A DNA stretch of 64,000 nt from Astrobacterium formosum (GTDB lineage: Bacteria; Pseudomonadota; Alphaproteobacteria; Rhizobiales; Xanthobacteraceae): assembly GCA_030848545.1 (NCBI GenBank), contig JAVDCA010000007.1, positions 177,613 to 241,612 of the forward strand, read 5' to 3'. Made by a program: the position numbers and the translations under genes. A model generated the notes under the pieces. It was not told where the DNA came from. It did not search any database and worked only from the letters and a program-made list of their open reading frames with translations. Below are positions 18,217 through 27,836 of the stretch, piece after piece; position 1 is the first letter of the stretch; each line of letters begins with the position of its first letter.

Positions 18217-19188
18217 TCATTTGGGCAGGAATTGCGAATTGACGACGACACGTGCCGGCAACGTACGTCCTTCGGACACCGCGATGATGTTGTCGACGCA
18301 GATCTCCACCATATCGCCGTTGACGTCGCTCGTGTTGCCTCCCGTGTGGGGCGTGAAGACGACGTTCGGGAGCCCGCGCAACGGGCTGTCCATCGCCAGC
18401 GGCTCGCTGTCGAACACGTCCAGGCCGGCGCCACGCAACCGTCCGGAGCGCAGCGCCGTCGCCAGGGCTGCGGAATCGACGATCTCGCCGCGGGCCGTGT
18501 TGATGAGGATCGCGGTCGGCTTCATGAGTCCGATGGCGCGCTCGTCGATCAGTCGCCGGGTCGCGTCCTTGAGCGGCAGGTGCAGGCTGACGATGTCGGC
18601 TTGGGCGAGAAGCTCGTCCAGGCCGACGTGACGCAGGCCGAGTTTTGCCTCTTCTTCGGGCGGCAGGCGAACCACGTCGTAGTAGATCACCTCGGCGCCG
18701 AAGGCTTTGATCTTCTGCACCACCTGGATTCCGATGGCACCGCAGCCGACCAGTCCGACCGTCTTGCCCCTGATGACGAAGGAATTGTCGATGTATTTTT
18801 CCTTCTCCCACCGCCCGCCGCAGATGCCGTCATGAAGCGGAATGATGTTTCGATACACGCCGAGCATCAGCAGAACCGCAAGCTCCGAGACCGGCGTCGC
18901 GTTGCCGCCTGGCGCCACCGCGACCGGGACGCCGCGTTTTCCGGCCGCCTCGATGTCGACCTTTTCGAAACCCACGCCCCAGCGCTGAATGAGTTTCAGT
19001 CGCGGCATCGCACCGATGGTCGCGGCATTCATCTTGAGCACGCGCAGGATGGCGTACTCGACGTCTCCCAGTTCGGGAAAGTCGGCCTCGGTCGGCACCG
19101 ACTTCACCCGCATCCTCCCTCCGACCTTCTTCTCGACGAGAGGTAGGACATCGGCGCCGTAAGGGCCGACCAAAGCGATCGTTTCCAT
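18217..19188 (-). CDS. D-isomer 2-hydroxyacid dehydrogenase
   Basis: A 323-residue NAD-dependent dehydrogenase of the phosphoglycerate-dehydrogenase group. The nucleotide motif is VGLVGCGAIGIQVVQ. Catalytic regions are INTARGEIVDSAAL (with Arg) and NVVFTPHTGGNT (with the His). There is no ACT domain, so it is not a typical SerA. Lying between the tctC and RraA-type genes, it likely interconverts a hydroxy and a keto form of the imported carboxylate. Confidence 0.88.
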   Translation of the reverse strand: METIALVGPYGADVLPLVEKKVGGRMRVKSVPTEADFPELGDVEYAILRVLKMNAATIGAMPRLKLIQRWGVGFEKVDIEAAGKRGVPVAVAPGGNATPVSELAVLLMLGVYRNIIPLHDGICGGRWEKEKYIDNSFVIRGKTVGLVGCGAIGIQVVQKIKAFGAEVIYYDVVRLPPEEEAKLGLRHVGLDELLAQADIVSLHLPLKDATRRLIDERAIGLMKPTAILINTARGEIVDSAALATALRSGRLRGAGLDVFDSEPLAMDSPLRGLPNVVFTPHTGGNTSDVNGDMVEICVDNIIAVSEGRTLPARVVVNSQFLPK

Positions 19189-19286
19189 AGTCTAGCTCCA
19201 TCGTCCGCGCGGCGGACAGGCCCCCGTTCGCGCCGGATCGCTCCGGCGCGATTCCCGTGTGGGGCGCAACAGTCCTTCCGGCCGAA

Positions 19287-20261
19287 TTATTGCTTGCTGA
19301 GCGGGATGAGGTCCTTCACCAGCGCGGCGTATTCGTTCCAGATCGACGAGTAGCCGGCGACATCCATGTAGCGGACCTGAAGCCCGATCTTGTCCAGGTT
19401 GGCTTTCACTTCGTTGTTTTCGAGCGCCCCCTTGATGGCATCGCTCAGCGTCTTGACGACCGGCGCCGGCGTTCCCGCCGGGACCAGATATCCGCGCCAC
19501 GAACCGCCGAGCAGCGGGTAGCCTTGCGCCTTGAACGTCTTCACGCCCGGCAGGAAGGGGTTCTCCTCGTTGTCCATCACGCCGAGGACGCGGATGTCGC
19601 CGGACTTGAGCTGGCTCAGGATGTCGCCGACATTGCCGCTGTAGACGTCGATCTTCTTGCCGAGCAACGCCGTCATCGCCGTCGACGCGCCGTCGAAGTG
19701 GACGATCGCGACCTGAATGTCGGCGAGCTTCTGCAGTTGCAGCACCGAGAAATGGTCGCCGGTCTGCAGACCAGTGGTGCTGACCGTGACCTTCTTGGGA
19801 CGAGCCTTGGCGTCGTCGACGAAGTCCTTCAGTGTCTTGTAGGGGCTGTTGGCCGGGACCGCGATGACGCCGGCGTCGACCACTTGAAGGGCGACCGGCT
19901 GAAAACTGTCCTTGGTGTAGACCGCTTTGCGATCCGCATCCATGCAGGACACCATGATGCCCGGAAGACTGGCGAGGCCGATCGTATAGCCGTCGGGTTT
20001 GGACTTCGCGATCGCGGTGTATCCGATCTGTCCGCTGGCGCCCGGCTTGTTCAAGACCTCCACTTTCGTTCCGAGGACTTTCTCCATGCCGCCGGCGAGA
20101 ATCCGCGCGCCGGCGTCCGAGCTTCCGCCGGCGGCAAAGCCGACGACCATCTGGATGGCCTTGCCGGACGCCGGGAAATCCGCCGCGCCGGCCGTCGCCG
20201 CGGCAAGGACGAACGACGCCGCCGCGAGTGTCGGAAGTTTCCAGCAGGATGCGTATCTCAT
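19287..20261 (-). CDS. tctC: Tripartite tricarboxylate transporter substrate-binding protein (Bug/TctC)
   Basis: A 324-residue periplasmic binding protein with a signal peptide ending near AAATAGAADFPASG. The Bug-family signature positions are IQMVVGFAAGGSSDAGARI and NKPGASGQIGYTAIAKSKPDGYT. It captures a carboxylate for the TctA/TctB membrane pair encoded just upstream in the same operon. Gene order here is tctB-tctA-tctC. Ligand unknown. Confidence 0.9.
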   Translation of the reverse strand: MRYASCWKLPTLAAASFVLAAATAGAADFPASGKAIQMVVGFAAGGSSDAGARILAGGMEKVLGTKVEVLNKPGASGQIGYTAIAKSKPDGYTIGLASLPGIMVSCMDADRKAVYTKDSFQPVALQVVDAGVIAVPANSPYKTLKDFVDDAKARPKKVTVSTTGLQTGDHFSVLQLQKLADIQVAIVHFDGASTAMTALLGKKIDVYSGNVGDILSQLKSGDIRVLGVMDNEENPFLPGVKTFKAQGYPLLGGSWRGYLVPAGTPAPVVKTLSDAIKGALENNEVKANLDKIGLQVRYMDVAGYSSIWNEYAALVKDLIPLSKQ

Positions 20262-20331
20262 CGCAGTCTCCTTGTGAGAATGAACATCGGCTCTCGAGCG
20301 CCGCGACGCGACACCCGCTTTGAACCTCGCC

Positions 20332-21837
20332 TCAGACCTCCGCGTCCCCGCCCCCGCTCCACTTCCTGGCCGGAATGAACTTGAGCGACGATGTGACGAT
20401 GATCACCGCCGACAGGATCAGCAGGACCACCGCGAGAGGACTGGAGAAAAGAATGGAAATATCGCCCTGCGACATCTCCATGGAGCGACGCAGGGCGCGC
20501 TCCATGACCGGCCCCAAGATCAGGGTGAGGACGATCGGCGCCATCGGAAAATCGAACTTCTTGAGCAGGTAGGCGGCAACTCCGGAGATCAGCATGACGG
20601 CGACGTCGAAGATGCTGTTCTCGACCCCATAGGCCCCGATCACCATGAAGGCGAGGATGACCGCGAACAGGATCGAGTACGGGATCTTGAGGATCTTCAC
20701 CCAGATGCTGATCAGCGGAAGATTGAGGATGACCAGGATCACGTTGCCGACGAAGAAGCTGGCGATGACCCCCCAGACGAGCGCGGGCTGCTCGCGAAAC
20801 AGGAAGGGGCCCGGGATCAGGCCGTTCATCATGAACGCACCCATGAGGACCGCCACCGTCGGCGAGGCCGGGATGCCGAGCGTGAACAGCGGTATGAGCG
20901 CGCCATTGGCGTGTGCATTGTTGGCCGTCTCGGGACCGGCGACGCCCTCGACCGCACCGTGGCCGAAGCGCTCCGGGTGTTTCGAAAGCTTTTTCTCCAT
21001 CGAGTAGGAGAGAAAGGACGACATCGACCCGGTCATGCCGGGAACCAAACCGAGCAGCGTTCCGACGATCGACCCGCGGATGACCGGCGCGGCAGAATCC
21101 CTGACTTCCTGCCGGGATGGGATCAGCGACCCGACCTCGGCGCCGACGGACTGCGACAGCTTCTTTTCGGCGTTCTCGAGAATTTCCGACAGACCGAACA
21201 GCCCCATGATCACCGGAACGAAGTTGAGCCCGTCCAGGAGCTCCATCATCCCGAAGGTGAAGCGCGGGGCGCCACGCACCGGGTCCATTCCGATCATGGC
21301 GAGGAGGAGGCCGACGGCGCCCATCATCAGGGCCTTCACCATCGAGTCGCCCGCAAGGCCCATCAGCAGCGAGAGGCCAAGCACCATCAGGGCGAAGAAT
21401 TCAACCGGGCCGAATTCGAGCGCCACCTGGGTGAGCGGTCCCGCGACACACACGAGAGCGATCGTCGCGAAGGTGCCGCCGATGAACGAGCCGATCGCAG
21501 CGACGCTCAAGGCGGCGCCGGCGCGGCCTTTCTTCGCCATCTGGTGGCCGTCGATGCAGGTGATCGCCGAGGCGGCTTCGCCCGGAACGTTGAGCAGGAT
21601 GCTGGTGATCGTCCCGCCATACTGCGTGCCGTAGAAGATCGCCGTCAGCATGATGATGGCACCTGTCGGCGGCAATCTGGCGGTCAGTGGAATGAGAAGC
21701 GCGGTCCCGGCCGACGGGCCGATGCCCGGAAGAACCCCGATAAGGGTTCCGAATACGCATCCGAGCACGGCGTACAGGAGGTTCTCTGGGGTGAGCGCGA
21801 CCGACAGCCCGAGGAGGAGATTCGACAAGATGTCCAT
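20332..21837 (-). CDS. tctA: Tripartite tricarboxylate transporter large permease TctA
   Basis: A 501-residue integral membrane protein with about 11-12 helices. The family motifs GVLPGIGPSAGTALLIPLT near the N-terminus and GLVPGMTGSMSSFLSYSMEKK in the middle are the two symmetric TctA signatures. It follows tctB by 12 bases, and the tctC start is 70 bases downstream. It uses the ion gradient to import the ligand presented by TctC. Confidence 0.93.
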   Translation of the reverse strand: MDILSNLLLGLSVALTPENLLYAVLGCVFGTLIGVLPGIGPSAGTALLIPLTARLPPTGAIIMLTAIFYGTQYGGTITSILLNVPGEAASAITCIDGHQMAKKGRAGAALSVAAIGSFIGGTFATIALVCVAGPLTQVALEFGPVEFFALMVLGLSLLMGLAGDSMVKALMMGAVGLLLAMIGMDPVRGAPRFTFGMMELLDGLNFVPVIMGLFGLSEILENAEKKLSQSVGAEVGSLIPSRQEVRDSAAPVIRGSIVGTLLGLVPGMTGSMSSFLSYSMEKKLSKHPERFGHGAVEGVAGPETANNAHANGALIPLFTLGIPASPTVAVLMGAFMMNGLIPGPFLFREQPALVWGVIASFFVGNVILVILNLPLISIWVKILKIPYSILFAVILAFMVIGAYGVENSIFDVAVMLISGVAAYLLKKFDFPMAPIVLTLILGPVMERALRRSMEMSQGDISILFSSPLAVVLLILSAVIIVTSSLKFIPARKWSGGGDAEV

Positions 21838-21849
21838 GGCGGCCGTTCC

Positions 21850-22329
21850 TCAAAGTCCGATCGCGGCAAGCGCGGTGATGCTGGAAGCCGGCAACTGGAC
21901 GTCGAGCCATGTGGTGAACATGTAGTTCAGCCCGAAACTTCCGGCGGTCGCCACGACGATCGTCAGCCACGGTTTGACCCGGCCGAGGACGATCAAAAGG
22001 AAAAGAAGAAAGGCGAACATGGAGAGCTGAAAACCGATCGTATCCATGAAGGCGACGATCAGCACGAGCGCTCCGACGATCGATGCAACCCGGAGAAGTC
22101 CATCCCCATCGGAAAGGAAATGCACGTCGCCGTCGCCCTCGCCTTTTTCCAGGGAGACTTGAACGATCCAGATCAACGACAAGAGGGACAGGAGCGCCCC
22201 CAGCCAGAACGGGAAAAAGCCCGGCCCCGGTCCCAGCGACGAGTAGTAGTCCATCGACCACGAGGCCGCGCAGACGACGAGCGAAAACGCGAGAAAGAGC
22301 GCTCCGGCGAGCAGGCTGATTCGCTTCAC
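21850..22329 (-). CDS. tctB: Tripartite tricarboxylate transporter small permease TctB
   Basis: A 159-residue membrane protein with four predicted helices (about residues 5-25, 37-58, 85-105 and 108-150). A GPGFFPFWLGALLSLLSLIWI segment is typical of TctB (DUF1468). It is first in the operon, divergent from a LysR gene, and immediately precedes tctA. Confidence 0.88.
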   Translation of the reverse strand: MKRISLLAGALFLAFSLVVCAASWSMDYYSSLGPGPGFFPFWLGALLSLLSLIWIVQVSLEKGEGDGDVHFLSDGDGLLRVASIVGALVLIVAFMDTIGFQLSMFAFLLFLLIVLGRVKPWLTIVVATAGSFGLNYMFTTWLDVQLPASSITALAAIGL

Positions 22330-22513
22330 TACGATCTCCCTGACGACGGATTCCGGAGCACGATCGTCCTTACAGAACGACCTTCGTGCACCCGGGACCG
22401 AAGGCTAGGCGGTCCGGACGTACTTGCGAGAATCCGGGTCGAGCCGACCGGGGGATCGATTTGCGTCGGTGACGATACGTTGACGGAGTCGATCGTTGCG
22501 GTCTATTTTCTAA

Positions 22514-22530
22514 TTTTCAACTTTCGAAAA
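22514..22530. promoter_or_regulatory. AT-rich dyad, candidate LysR operator
   Basis: TTTTC (22514-22518) and GAAAA (22526-22530) form a dyad in the only AT-rich stretch of the 214-base tctB/LysR divergent region, 13 bases before the LysR ATG. The position suits autorepression by a LysR protein. The match to a T-N11-A motif is generic. Confidence 0.3.
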
Positions 22531-22543
22531 CTTCTGGATAACA

Positions 22544-23515
22544 ATGGATCTTCGTGATCTTGCCTATTTCAGGATGATCGCCGAACTGGGCCATCTGGGG
22601 CGCGCGGCCGAAGCCCTGCACCGAACCAAGCCGGCCCTGACCAAGTGCATCCGCCGCCTGGAGGCCTCGCTCGGGACCCGCCTGTTCCGTCGCGAAGGGC
22701 GGCGCATCCTGCTCACCGAAGTCGGCGAGGTGCTATTGCGCAGGGCCGGGCAAATGCGCGCATTGGTGGACGACACGGCGATGGAAATCGCCAAGGTCGC
22801 CGACGGCTCCGTCGGTCACGTCAGGATCGGCACCGGGCCGACGGTTGCCGAGTACATTCTTCCGGACTTGTTCGCGCGGGTCATGCAGAAGCATCCCAAG
22901 CTGACCATCGAGATTACGGTCGGTCTCGGCAATGCCCTGCGAGCAGCGCTGGTCGACAACCGGGTCGACGTGATCGTCAGCACCATCCTTCCGAGCGATG
23001 GCGACCTGTTCTCCGCCTATCACTTCGCCACCGACGAGGTCGTGGTGGTCGCGAGTCCGCGCCATCCGCTCGTGCGCCGCAGAATTGGTGCGGAGGACCT
23101 GCTCGCCTACAAGTGGGTGCTGCCCGATCGCTCGGTGGCGTCACGGCAATGGATCGACGGCGTCTTCGCCACACGTGGGCTGCGGACTCCCGAGGTTCTG
23201 GTCGAGACCGGCTCCCTGCAGCTGTTGCCGATCCTGATCGAACGCACCGACGTTCTGGGTTTCACGCCGCGCAGCAATCTTCTGCCGGGCCGCATCGCGG
23301 CTCCATTGGCCGAATTGCCCCTGGAAGCGACCACCATGCGCCGGCAGATCGGGGTGCTCTATCGCAAGGTGCCGGACCCATCACCGGCCCTGATGAAACT
23401 TCTGCAGATCGTCCAGAGCACTAACCAAGTCCTCAGCAAGGATATCGCGATTCACGGACGAAAATCGCGAACCGCTCGCCTGTCGGGCAAGGAAGTCGCC
23501 AAGCACGGTCGATAG
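22544..23515 (+). CDS. LysR-family transcriptional regulator of the tct operon
   Basis: A 323-residue regulator. The winged helix is MDLRDLAYFRMIAELGHLGR with recognition part KPALTKCIRRLEASLGTRLF. The effector domain begins about residue 92 with HVRIGTGPTVAEY. It is divergent from tctB, the standard layout for control of a catabolic and transport operon by its own substrate. The C-terminus carries a short basic tail (HGRKSRTARLSGKE). Confidence 0.9.
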   Translation: MDLRDLAYFRMIAELGHLGRAAEALHRTKPALTKCIRRLEASLGTRLFRREGRRILLTEVGEVLLRRAGQMRALVDDTAMEIAKVADGSVGHVRIGTGPTVAEYILPDLFARVMQKHPKLTIEITVGLGNALRAALVDNRVDVIVSTILPSDGDLFSAYHFATDEVVVVASPRHPLVRRRIGAEDLLAYKWVLPDRSVASRQWIDGVFATRGLRTPEVLVETGSLQLLPILIERTDVLGFTPRSNLLPGRIAAPLAELPLEATTMRRQIGVLYRKVPDPSPALMKLLQIVQSTNQVLSKDIAIHGRKSRTARLSGKEVAKHGR

Positions 23516-23776
23516 AACCCCTTCTCGGCCAGATGCGGAATGGTGTACATATCGGCGTGCCGTTTGACCACTCCACCGGCCATAACAGCGAAAGGCGGTC
23601 GCCAACCAACACAATCGCTGATATTTTTCGTCCGCCTCGACGCTGGCCCGCCTCGACGAGCCGCAGCAAGACCGGGGAATCCGCGCCGTCCGAGCCTTGG
23701 TCCTTCCGACCATGGTGTTCCAATCGTGGTGTCGGACGGCGAGTGACTGTTTCATCGCCAGCCGGAAAGTTCCGCC

Positions 23777-25621
23777 ATGCCCGCCTATCGTTCCCGCACC
23801 ACCACCCACGGCCGCAACATGGCCGGTGCCCGCAGCCTATGGCGGGCCACCGGAATGAAGGACGCCGATTTCGGCAAGCCGATCATCGCTGTCGTCAATT
23901 CCTTCACCCAGTTCGTGCCCGGGCACGTGCATTTGAAGGATCTCGGCCAGATGGTGGCGCGCGAGATCGAGGCAGCCGGCGGTGTCGCCAAGGAGTTCAA
24001 CACCATCGCGATCGACGACGGCATCGCCATGGGCCATGACGGCATGCTCTACAGCCTGCCGTCGCGCGAGATCATCGCCGACTCGGTGGAATACATGGTC
24101 AACGCCCACTGCGCCGACGCCATGGTGTGCATCTCCAATTGCGACAAGATCACCCCCGGCATGATGATGGCGGCGCTGCGGATCAACATCCCGACCGTGT
24201 TCGTGTCCGGCGGCCCGATGGAGGCCGGCAAGGTCAAGCTCGCCGGCAAGAACAGGGCCGTCGACCTCATCGACGCCATGGTGATCGCCGCCGACTCCAA
24301 ATACAGCGACGCCGACGTGGAATCGACCGAGCGCTCCGCCTGCCCGACCTGCGGGTCCTGCTCGGGCATGTTCACCGCCAATTCCATGAATTGCCTGACC
24401 GAGGCGCTCGGCCTCGCGCTGCCCGGCAACGGCACGGTGCTGGCAACTCACGCCGACCGCAAACGGCTGTTCGTCGAGGCCGCGCACCTGATCGTCGACC
24501 TGGCCAAGCGCTGGTACGAGCAGGACGACGCGACGGTGCTGCCGCGTTCGATCGCCTCGTTCAAGGCGTTCGAGAACGCCATGACGCTCGACATCGCCAT
24601 GGGGGGCTCGACCAACACCGTCCTGCACATTCTCGCCGCCGCCCAGGAGGGCGAGGTCGATTTCACCATGCGGGACATCGACCGCCTGTCGCGGCGCGTG
24701 CCCGTGCTGTGCAAGGTCGCGCCCTCGGTCGCCGACGTCCATGTGGAGGATGTCCACCGCGCCGGCGGCATCATGGCCATTCTGGGCGAGCTCGACCGCG
24801 CCGGCCTGATCGACACGACGGTCCCGACCGTGCACGCGGCGAGCCTCGGCGCCGCGCTGGCCCGCTGGGACATCATGCGCACCAAGAGCGAGAGTGTGCA
24901 GAGCTTCTATCGCGCCGCTCCCGGCGGCGTGCCGACCCAAACCGCCTTCAGCCAGGAGCGCCGCTTTGATGCGGTCGACGCCGACCGCGAAAAAGGCGCA
25001 GTGCGCGACCTCGCCCACGCCTTCAACAAGGACGGCGGCCTCGCCGTCCTCTACGGCAATCTCGCCGAGGACGGCTGCATCGTGAAGACCGCCGGCGTCG
25101 ACGACAGCATCTTGAAATTCACCGGCACCGCCCGCGTGTTCGAAAGCCAGGAAGAGGCGGTCGACGGCATCCTGGGTGGCAAGATCAAGGCCGGCGACGT
25201 CGTCATCGTCCGCTACGAGGGGCCGCGCGGCGGCCCCGGCATGCAGGAAATGCTCTATCCGACCAGCTACATAAAGTCGGTCGGACTCGGCAAAGTCTGC
25301 GCCCTCGTCACCGATGGCCGCTTCTCCGGCGGCTCGTCGGGACTGTCCATCGGCCATGTCTCGCCGGAGGCCGCCGAGGGTGGCGCCATCGGCCTGATCG
25401 AGGATGGCGACAAGATCGAAATCGATATCCCGGCCCGCTCCATCCGCTTGGCGGTGGCCGACGAGGAGCTCGCCCGCCGTCGCGCCGCCATGGTGGCCCT
25501 CGGCACCAAGGCCTGGAAGCCCAAGGCCCGCAAACGGCAGGTCTCTGCCGCCCTCAAGGCCTACGCGGCCATGACCACCAGCGCTTCCCGCGGCGCCGTG
25601 CGCGTGGTGCCGGGCACGTAA
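23777..25621 (+). CDS. ilvD: Dihydroxy-acid dehydratase
   Basis: A 614-residue iron-sulfur dehydratase that makes 2-keto acids for valine, leucine and isoleucine. Cluster ligands are visible in SNCDKITPG and [20 protein letters not shown]. Also visible are [19 protein letters not shown] and the C-terminal [19 protein letters not shown]. The start [19 protein letters not shown] is the canonical family N-terminus. It appears monocistronic, ending in a strong hairpin. I looked for a branched-chain leader peptide in the 261 bases upstream and saw none. The SUF operon in this window is a plausible source of its cluster. Confidence 0.97.
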   Translation: MPAYRSRTTTHGRNMAGARSLWRATGMKDADFGKPIIAVVNSFTQFVPGHVHLKDLGQMVAREIEAAGGVAKEFNTIAIDDGIAMGHDGMLYSLPSREIIADSVEYMVNAHCADAMVCISNCDKITPGMMMAALRINIPTVFVSGGPMEAGKVKLAGKNRAVDLIDAMVIAADSKYSDADVESTERSACPTCGSCSGMFTANSMNCLTEALGLALPGNGTVLATHADRKRLFVEAAHLIVDLAKRWYEQDDATVLPRSIASFKAFENAMTLDIAMGGSTNTVLHILAAAQEGEVDFTMRDIDRLSRRVPVLCKVAPSVADVHVEDVHRAGGIMAILGELDRAGLIDTTVPTVHAASLGAALARWDIMRTKSESVQSFYRAAPGGVPTQTAFSQERRFDAVDADREKGAVRDLAHAFNKDGGLAVLYGNLAEDGCIVKTAGVDDSILKFTGTARVFESQEEAVDGILGGKIKAGDVVIVRYEGPRGGPGMQEMLYPTSYIKSVGLGKVCALVTDGRFSGGSSGLSIGHVSPEAAEGGAIGLIEDGDKIEIDIPARSIRLAVADEELARRRAAMVALGTKAWKPKARKRQVSAALKAYAAMTTSASRGAVRVVPGT

Positions 25622-25649
25622 GCTCGACTGACGCAGCCTGGTCTCATCG

Positions 25650-25690
25650 GATTGCGCCGGGATTGCGAGGCAATTCCGGCGCAATCTTCT
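25650..25690 (+). terminator. ilvD terminator hairpin
   Basis: GATTGCGCCGG (25650-25660) pairs perfectly with CCGGCGCAATC (25676-25686). The loop itself contains ATTGC/GCAAT, so a near-continuous long stem forms. TTCT follows. It starts 29 bases after the ilvD stop. Confidence 0.7.
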
Positions 25691-25846
25691 CGGGATCCCT
25701 GCCTCTCGCCAAGGCGATCGGTCAGCGGCACTGACTTTCCCTTGCGTGCGCGGCGCGATGTCGCGCCAGAGTTGATGCGCCGGTTGCGGGTTTTGCGCCA
25801 TCATGTGGCCTGCGTTGTCACGCCCCCGACGGACTTCGGACGTCGT

Positions 25847-25886
25847 GTCCAAGAGCTTGCGTCCAAGAACTTGCGTCCAAGAGCAC
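25847..25886. repeat. 14-bp tandem repeat before the BA14K-type gene
   Basis: GTCCAAGARCTTGC is repeated at 25847 and 25861, with a third partial copy GTCCAAGAGCAC at 25875-25886. The array ends 12 bases before the ATG of the next gene and would lie in its 5' leader or promoter. Confidence 0.65.
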
Positions 25887-25898
25887 GGGGGACGAGCC

Positions 25899-26330
25899 AT
25901 GCGCCTCATCACCACATTGACGATGACTGCGGCACTGATCGGAAGCGCTGTGCTGTTTGCCGATCGGGCCGCATCGGCGGCGCCGATCGCCAACGGCGCC
26001 TCGACCATGTCGCAGCAGGCGTCGCAACTGGCCGACACGCTCCATGTCCAGGTCCAGCGCGGACCGCGCGGCGTGCGTGTGGGTCCTGGCCCGCGCGGAC
26101 CGCGCGGCGGCCCGGGCCCGCGTGGCGGCTGGCGCGGAGGTGGTGGCGGCGGCGCCGTCGCGGCGGGGATCGCCGGCGGCCTGATGCTCGGCATCATCGC
26201 CGCCGAACAGGCGCGTGCGGCCTCGCAACGGGACGCGCTGATCGCACAATGTGCGCGCCGGTTCCGCTCCTACGATCCGCAGACGCAGACCTATGTGGGC
26301 CGCGGCGGACGGATCTATTCCTGCCCGTGA
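25899..26330 (+). CDS. BA14K-family-like secreted protein
   Basis: A 143-residue protein. The signal peptide is MRLITTLTMTAALIGSAVLF... ending near ASAAPI. A low-complexity Gly/Arg/Pro stretch (about residues 55-85) comes next, then a hydrophobic Gly/Ala segment. The C-terminal motif CARRFRSYDPQTQTYVGRGG followed by a final Cys is the BA14K pattern. The family was first described as an immunoreactive Brucella protein and is common in Rhizobiales, with lectin-like activity proposed. The start at 25899 is set by the signal peptide. Confidence 0.75.
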   Translation: MRLITTLTMTAALIGSAVLFADRAASAAPIANGASTMSQQASQLADTLHVQVQRGPRGVRVGPGPRGPRGGPGPRGGWRGGGGGGAVAAGIAGGLMLGIIAAEQARAASQRDALIAQCARRFRSYDPQTQTYVGRGGRIYSCP

Positions 26331-26640
26331 GGCGCCGCTCCCGAGCGGTCGCCGGCCATTTGGCCGCAACAACGACGAAATTCGCGGCGCATTGACGCCG
26401 CGCAAGGCGTTCTCGCGTGCGGTGTGCATATCTGGATAGTCCGCACACGTCGATTTTGATGGTGGCGGCGGTGAGGGTGCCGGAGCGGTTGTCGGCCCGT
26501 ATCAATGTGGCTGGCGTTCCGGCTTTCAGGCGCCCGCGGCGAAGTTGAGGCTCGCGCTTTTCGCGCATTCGTGCGCGGCGGTGTCGCGTCCCGCGATCCG
26601 CAGATGCGACGCTCGGCGTCGACCGCGACCGGCTGCCCGT
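26331..26640. other. Intergenic region with possible small transcript
   Basis: No supported protein gene. A 29-codon frame from ATG at 26459 has no visible ribosome-binding site. The region ends in a strong plus-strand terminator (26641-26680) that lies 310 bases past the BA14K stop. It would fit either a long 3' UTR or a separate small RNA. Confidence 0.3.
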
Positions 26641-26680
26641 GCGAGGCCTTCCGGCGCGAGCCGGAAGGCCTCGCCGTTTT
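26641..26680 (+). terminator. Strong intrinsic terminator
   Basis: GCGAGGCCTTCCGG (26641-26654) pairs perfectly with CCGGAAGGCCTCGC (26661-26674) around a 6-base loop, followed by CGTTTT. The T-tract is on the plus strand only, so it does not serve the minus-strand TPR gene that ends at 26699. Confidence 0.75.
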
Positions 26681-26698
26681 CATGCCCCGTGTCCTGGC

Positions 26699-27685
26699 TC
26701 ACATTTGCGGACGGCGGCGGGGCAGAAGGCCCGGCCCGCTGTCGGCGGCGAGCCGAGTGCGGTCGTCGATCTGAAAGTCGGGCTGGGCCGCAGTGCCGTC
26801 CCGGGAGCGCAAGCGGCGCAGGTTCGACCTTGCCGTAGCGTTGTCGGGCTCGACCATGATGGCTCGCTCGTAATCGGCAAGGGCCAAGTCGTAACGTCCC
26901 AGGCGCTCATTGGCATAGCCGCGCCACATCCAGGCGTTAACGGCGCCGGGCTCGATCTCCAGGGCGATGTCGAAGTCCTCGACCGCGGTGTCGAAATCGT
27001 CGGTCACCAGGGCCACATACCCGCGTCCCAGATGGGCGAACAGCCGCTCGCTAGGCCGCTTCAGGCCGAGCTTGATGGCGCGTTCGTAGTCCGCCTGCGC
27101 CTCGGCGTAGTTCTTCAGGTGGATGTTCGCCTCCGCCCGCGACAGGAACGCCATCGGGTCGCGCGGAGCAATCCGTATCGCCTGGCCGTACTGCTCGATG
27201 GCCGAAGGATAGTTGCGCATCGCCGCGTAGACTCGCCCGACGGCATAGCGGAAGCGTGGGTTCTTCGGCTCCAGCTTCGAGCCTGCGGCGAAGTCCGTGA
27301 TGGCGTCGACGTAACGGCCCATGCGCAGCCGGAAATAGCCGCGGTCTATATAGTCGGTGGGATCGGCAGGTTCGAGTGCGAGGGCGGCGGAATAGTCGGC
27401 CTCGGCGCGATCGTTCTGGTTGACCTTTTCGTAAACTGCGGCGCGGCTCTTGAGGGCGACACGGCGCTTGGCCGGCGTCGGGTCCAGTTCCTCGCCGAGG
27501 ACTTCGTCGTATACGCGGGTCGCCTCGTCGCGCTGGCGAAGGCTGTCGCTGCGCTTGGCACCTCTGATGGACTTGGAGAGGGCATCGGACAGACCCGACT
27601 GGGTCTGTGCCTGCGACGGCAGCGCCACGACCAGCAGCCCGCTCAGTAAGGCGCACATCGCCAAGTCCAGTCTGGTCCGGCCCAT
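26699..27685 (-). CDS. Secreted TPR-repeat protein
   Basis: A 328-residue protein with a signal peptide (MGRTRLDLAMCALLSGLLVV... SQAQ). At least six tetratricopeptide repeats span about residues 40-290, each with the A/G-x-x-Y-x-x-A-x-x-D-x-x-x-A pattern, for example YVDAITDFAAGSKLEP, YPSAIEQYGQAIRIAP and YDLALADYERAIMVEP. TPR arrays mediate protein contacts. Partner and process are unknown. It seems to be a single gene. Confidence 0.85.
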   Translation of the reverse strand: MGRTRLDLAMCALLSGLLVVALPSQAQTQSGLSDALSKSIRGAKRSDSLRQRDEATRVYDEVLGEELDPTPAKRRVALKSRAAVYEKVNQNDRAEADYSAALALEPADPTDYIDRGYFRLRMGRYVDAITDFAAGSKLEPKNPRFRYAVGRVYAAMRNYPSAIEQYGQAIRIAPRDPMAFLSRAEANIHLKNYAEAQADYERAIKLGLKRPSERLFAHLGRGYVALVTDDFDTAVEDFDIALEIEPGAVNAWMWRGYANERLGRYDLALADYERAIMVEPDNATARSNLRRLRSRDGTAAQPDFQIDDRTRLAADSGPGLLPRRRPQM

Positions 27686-27836
27686 CGCACAAATCTCCGC
27701 GCAACCACTCCTTCGGAAGATGGCAGCCTAACGCAGAGAAATGAGATTTCGCCTGCCGATACCGGCGCAATTTGTCCGACAAGTCTCGGCGTTCTTGCCG
27801 CAACGGGGCAAGACACCGTCAACCATGCGGGGCGGC

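Noticed and set aside
20320..22557. Plus-strand frame of 745 codons over tctA/tctB
   Set aside because: The charged, repetitive translation is the complement of membrane-protein codons. The TctA motifs are on the other strand.
23516..23776. Search for a branched-chain leader peptide before ilvD
   Set aside because: No short frame rich in Leu/Ile/Val followed by a terminator is visible.
23837..26197. Minus-strand frame of 786 codons over ilvD
   Set aside because: Shadow of ilvD that extends through its terminator and into the next gene, which a real gene here would not do.
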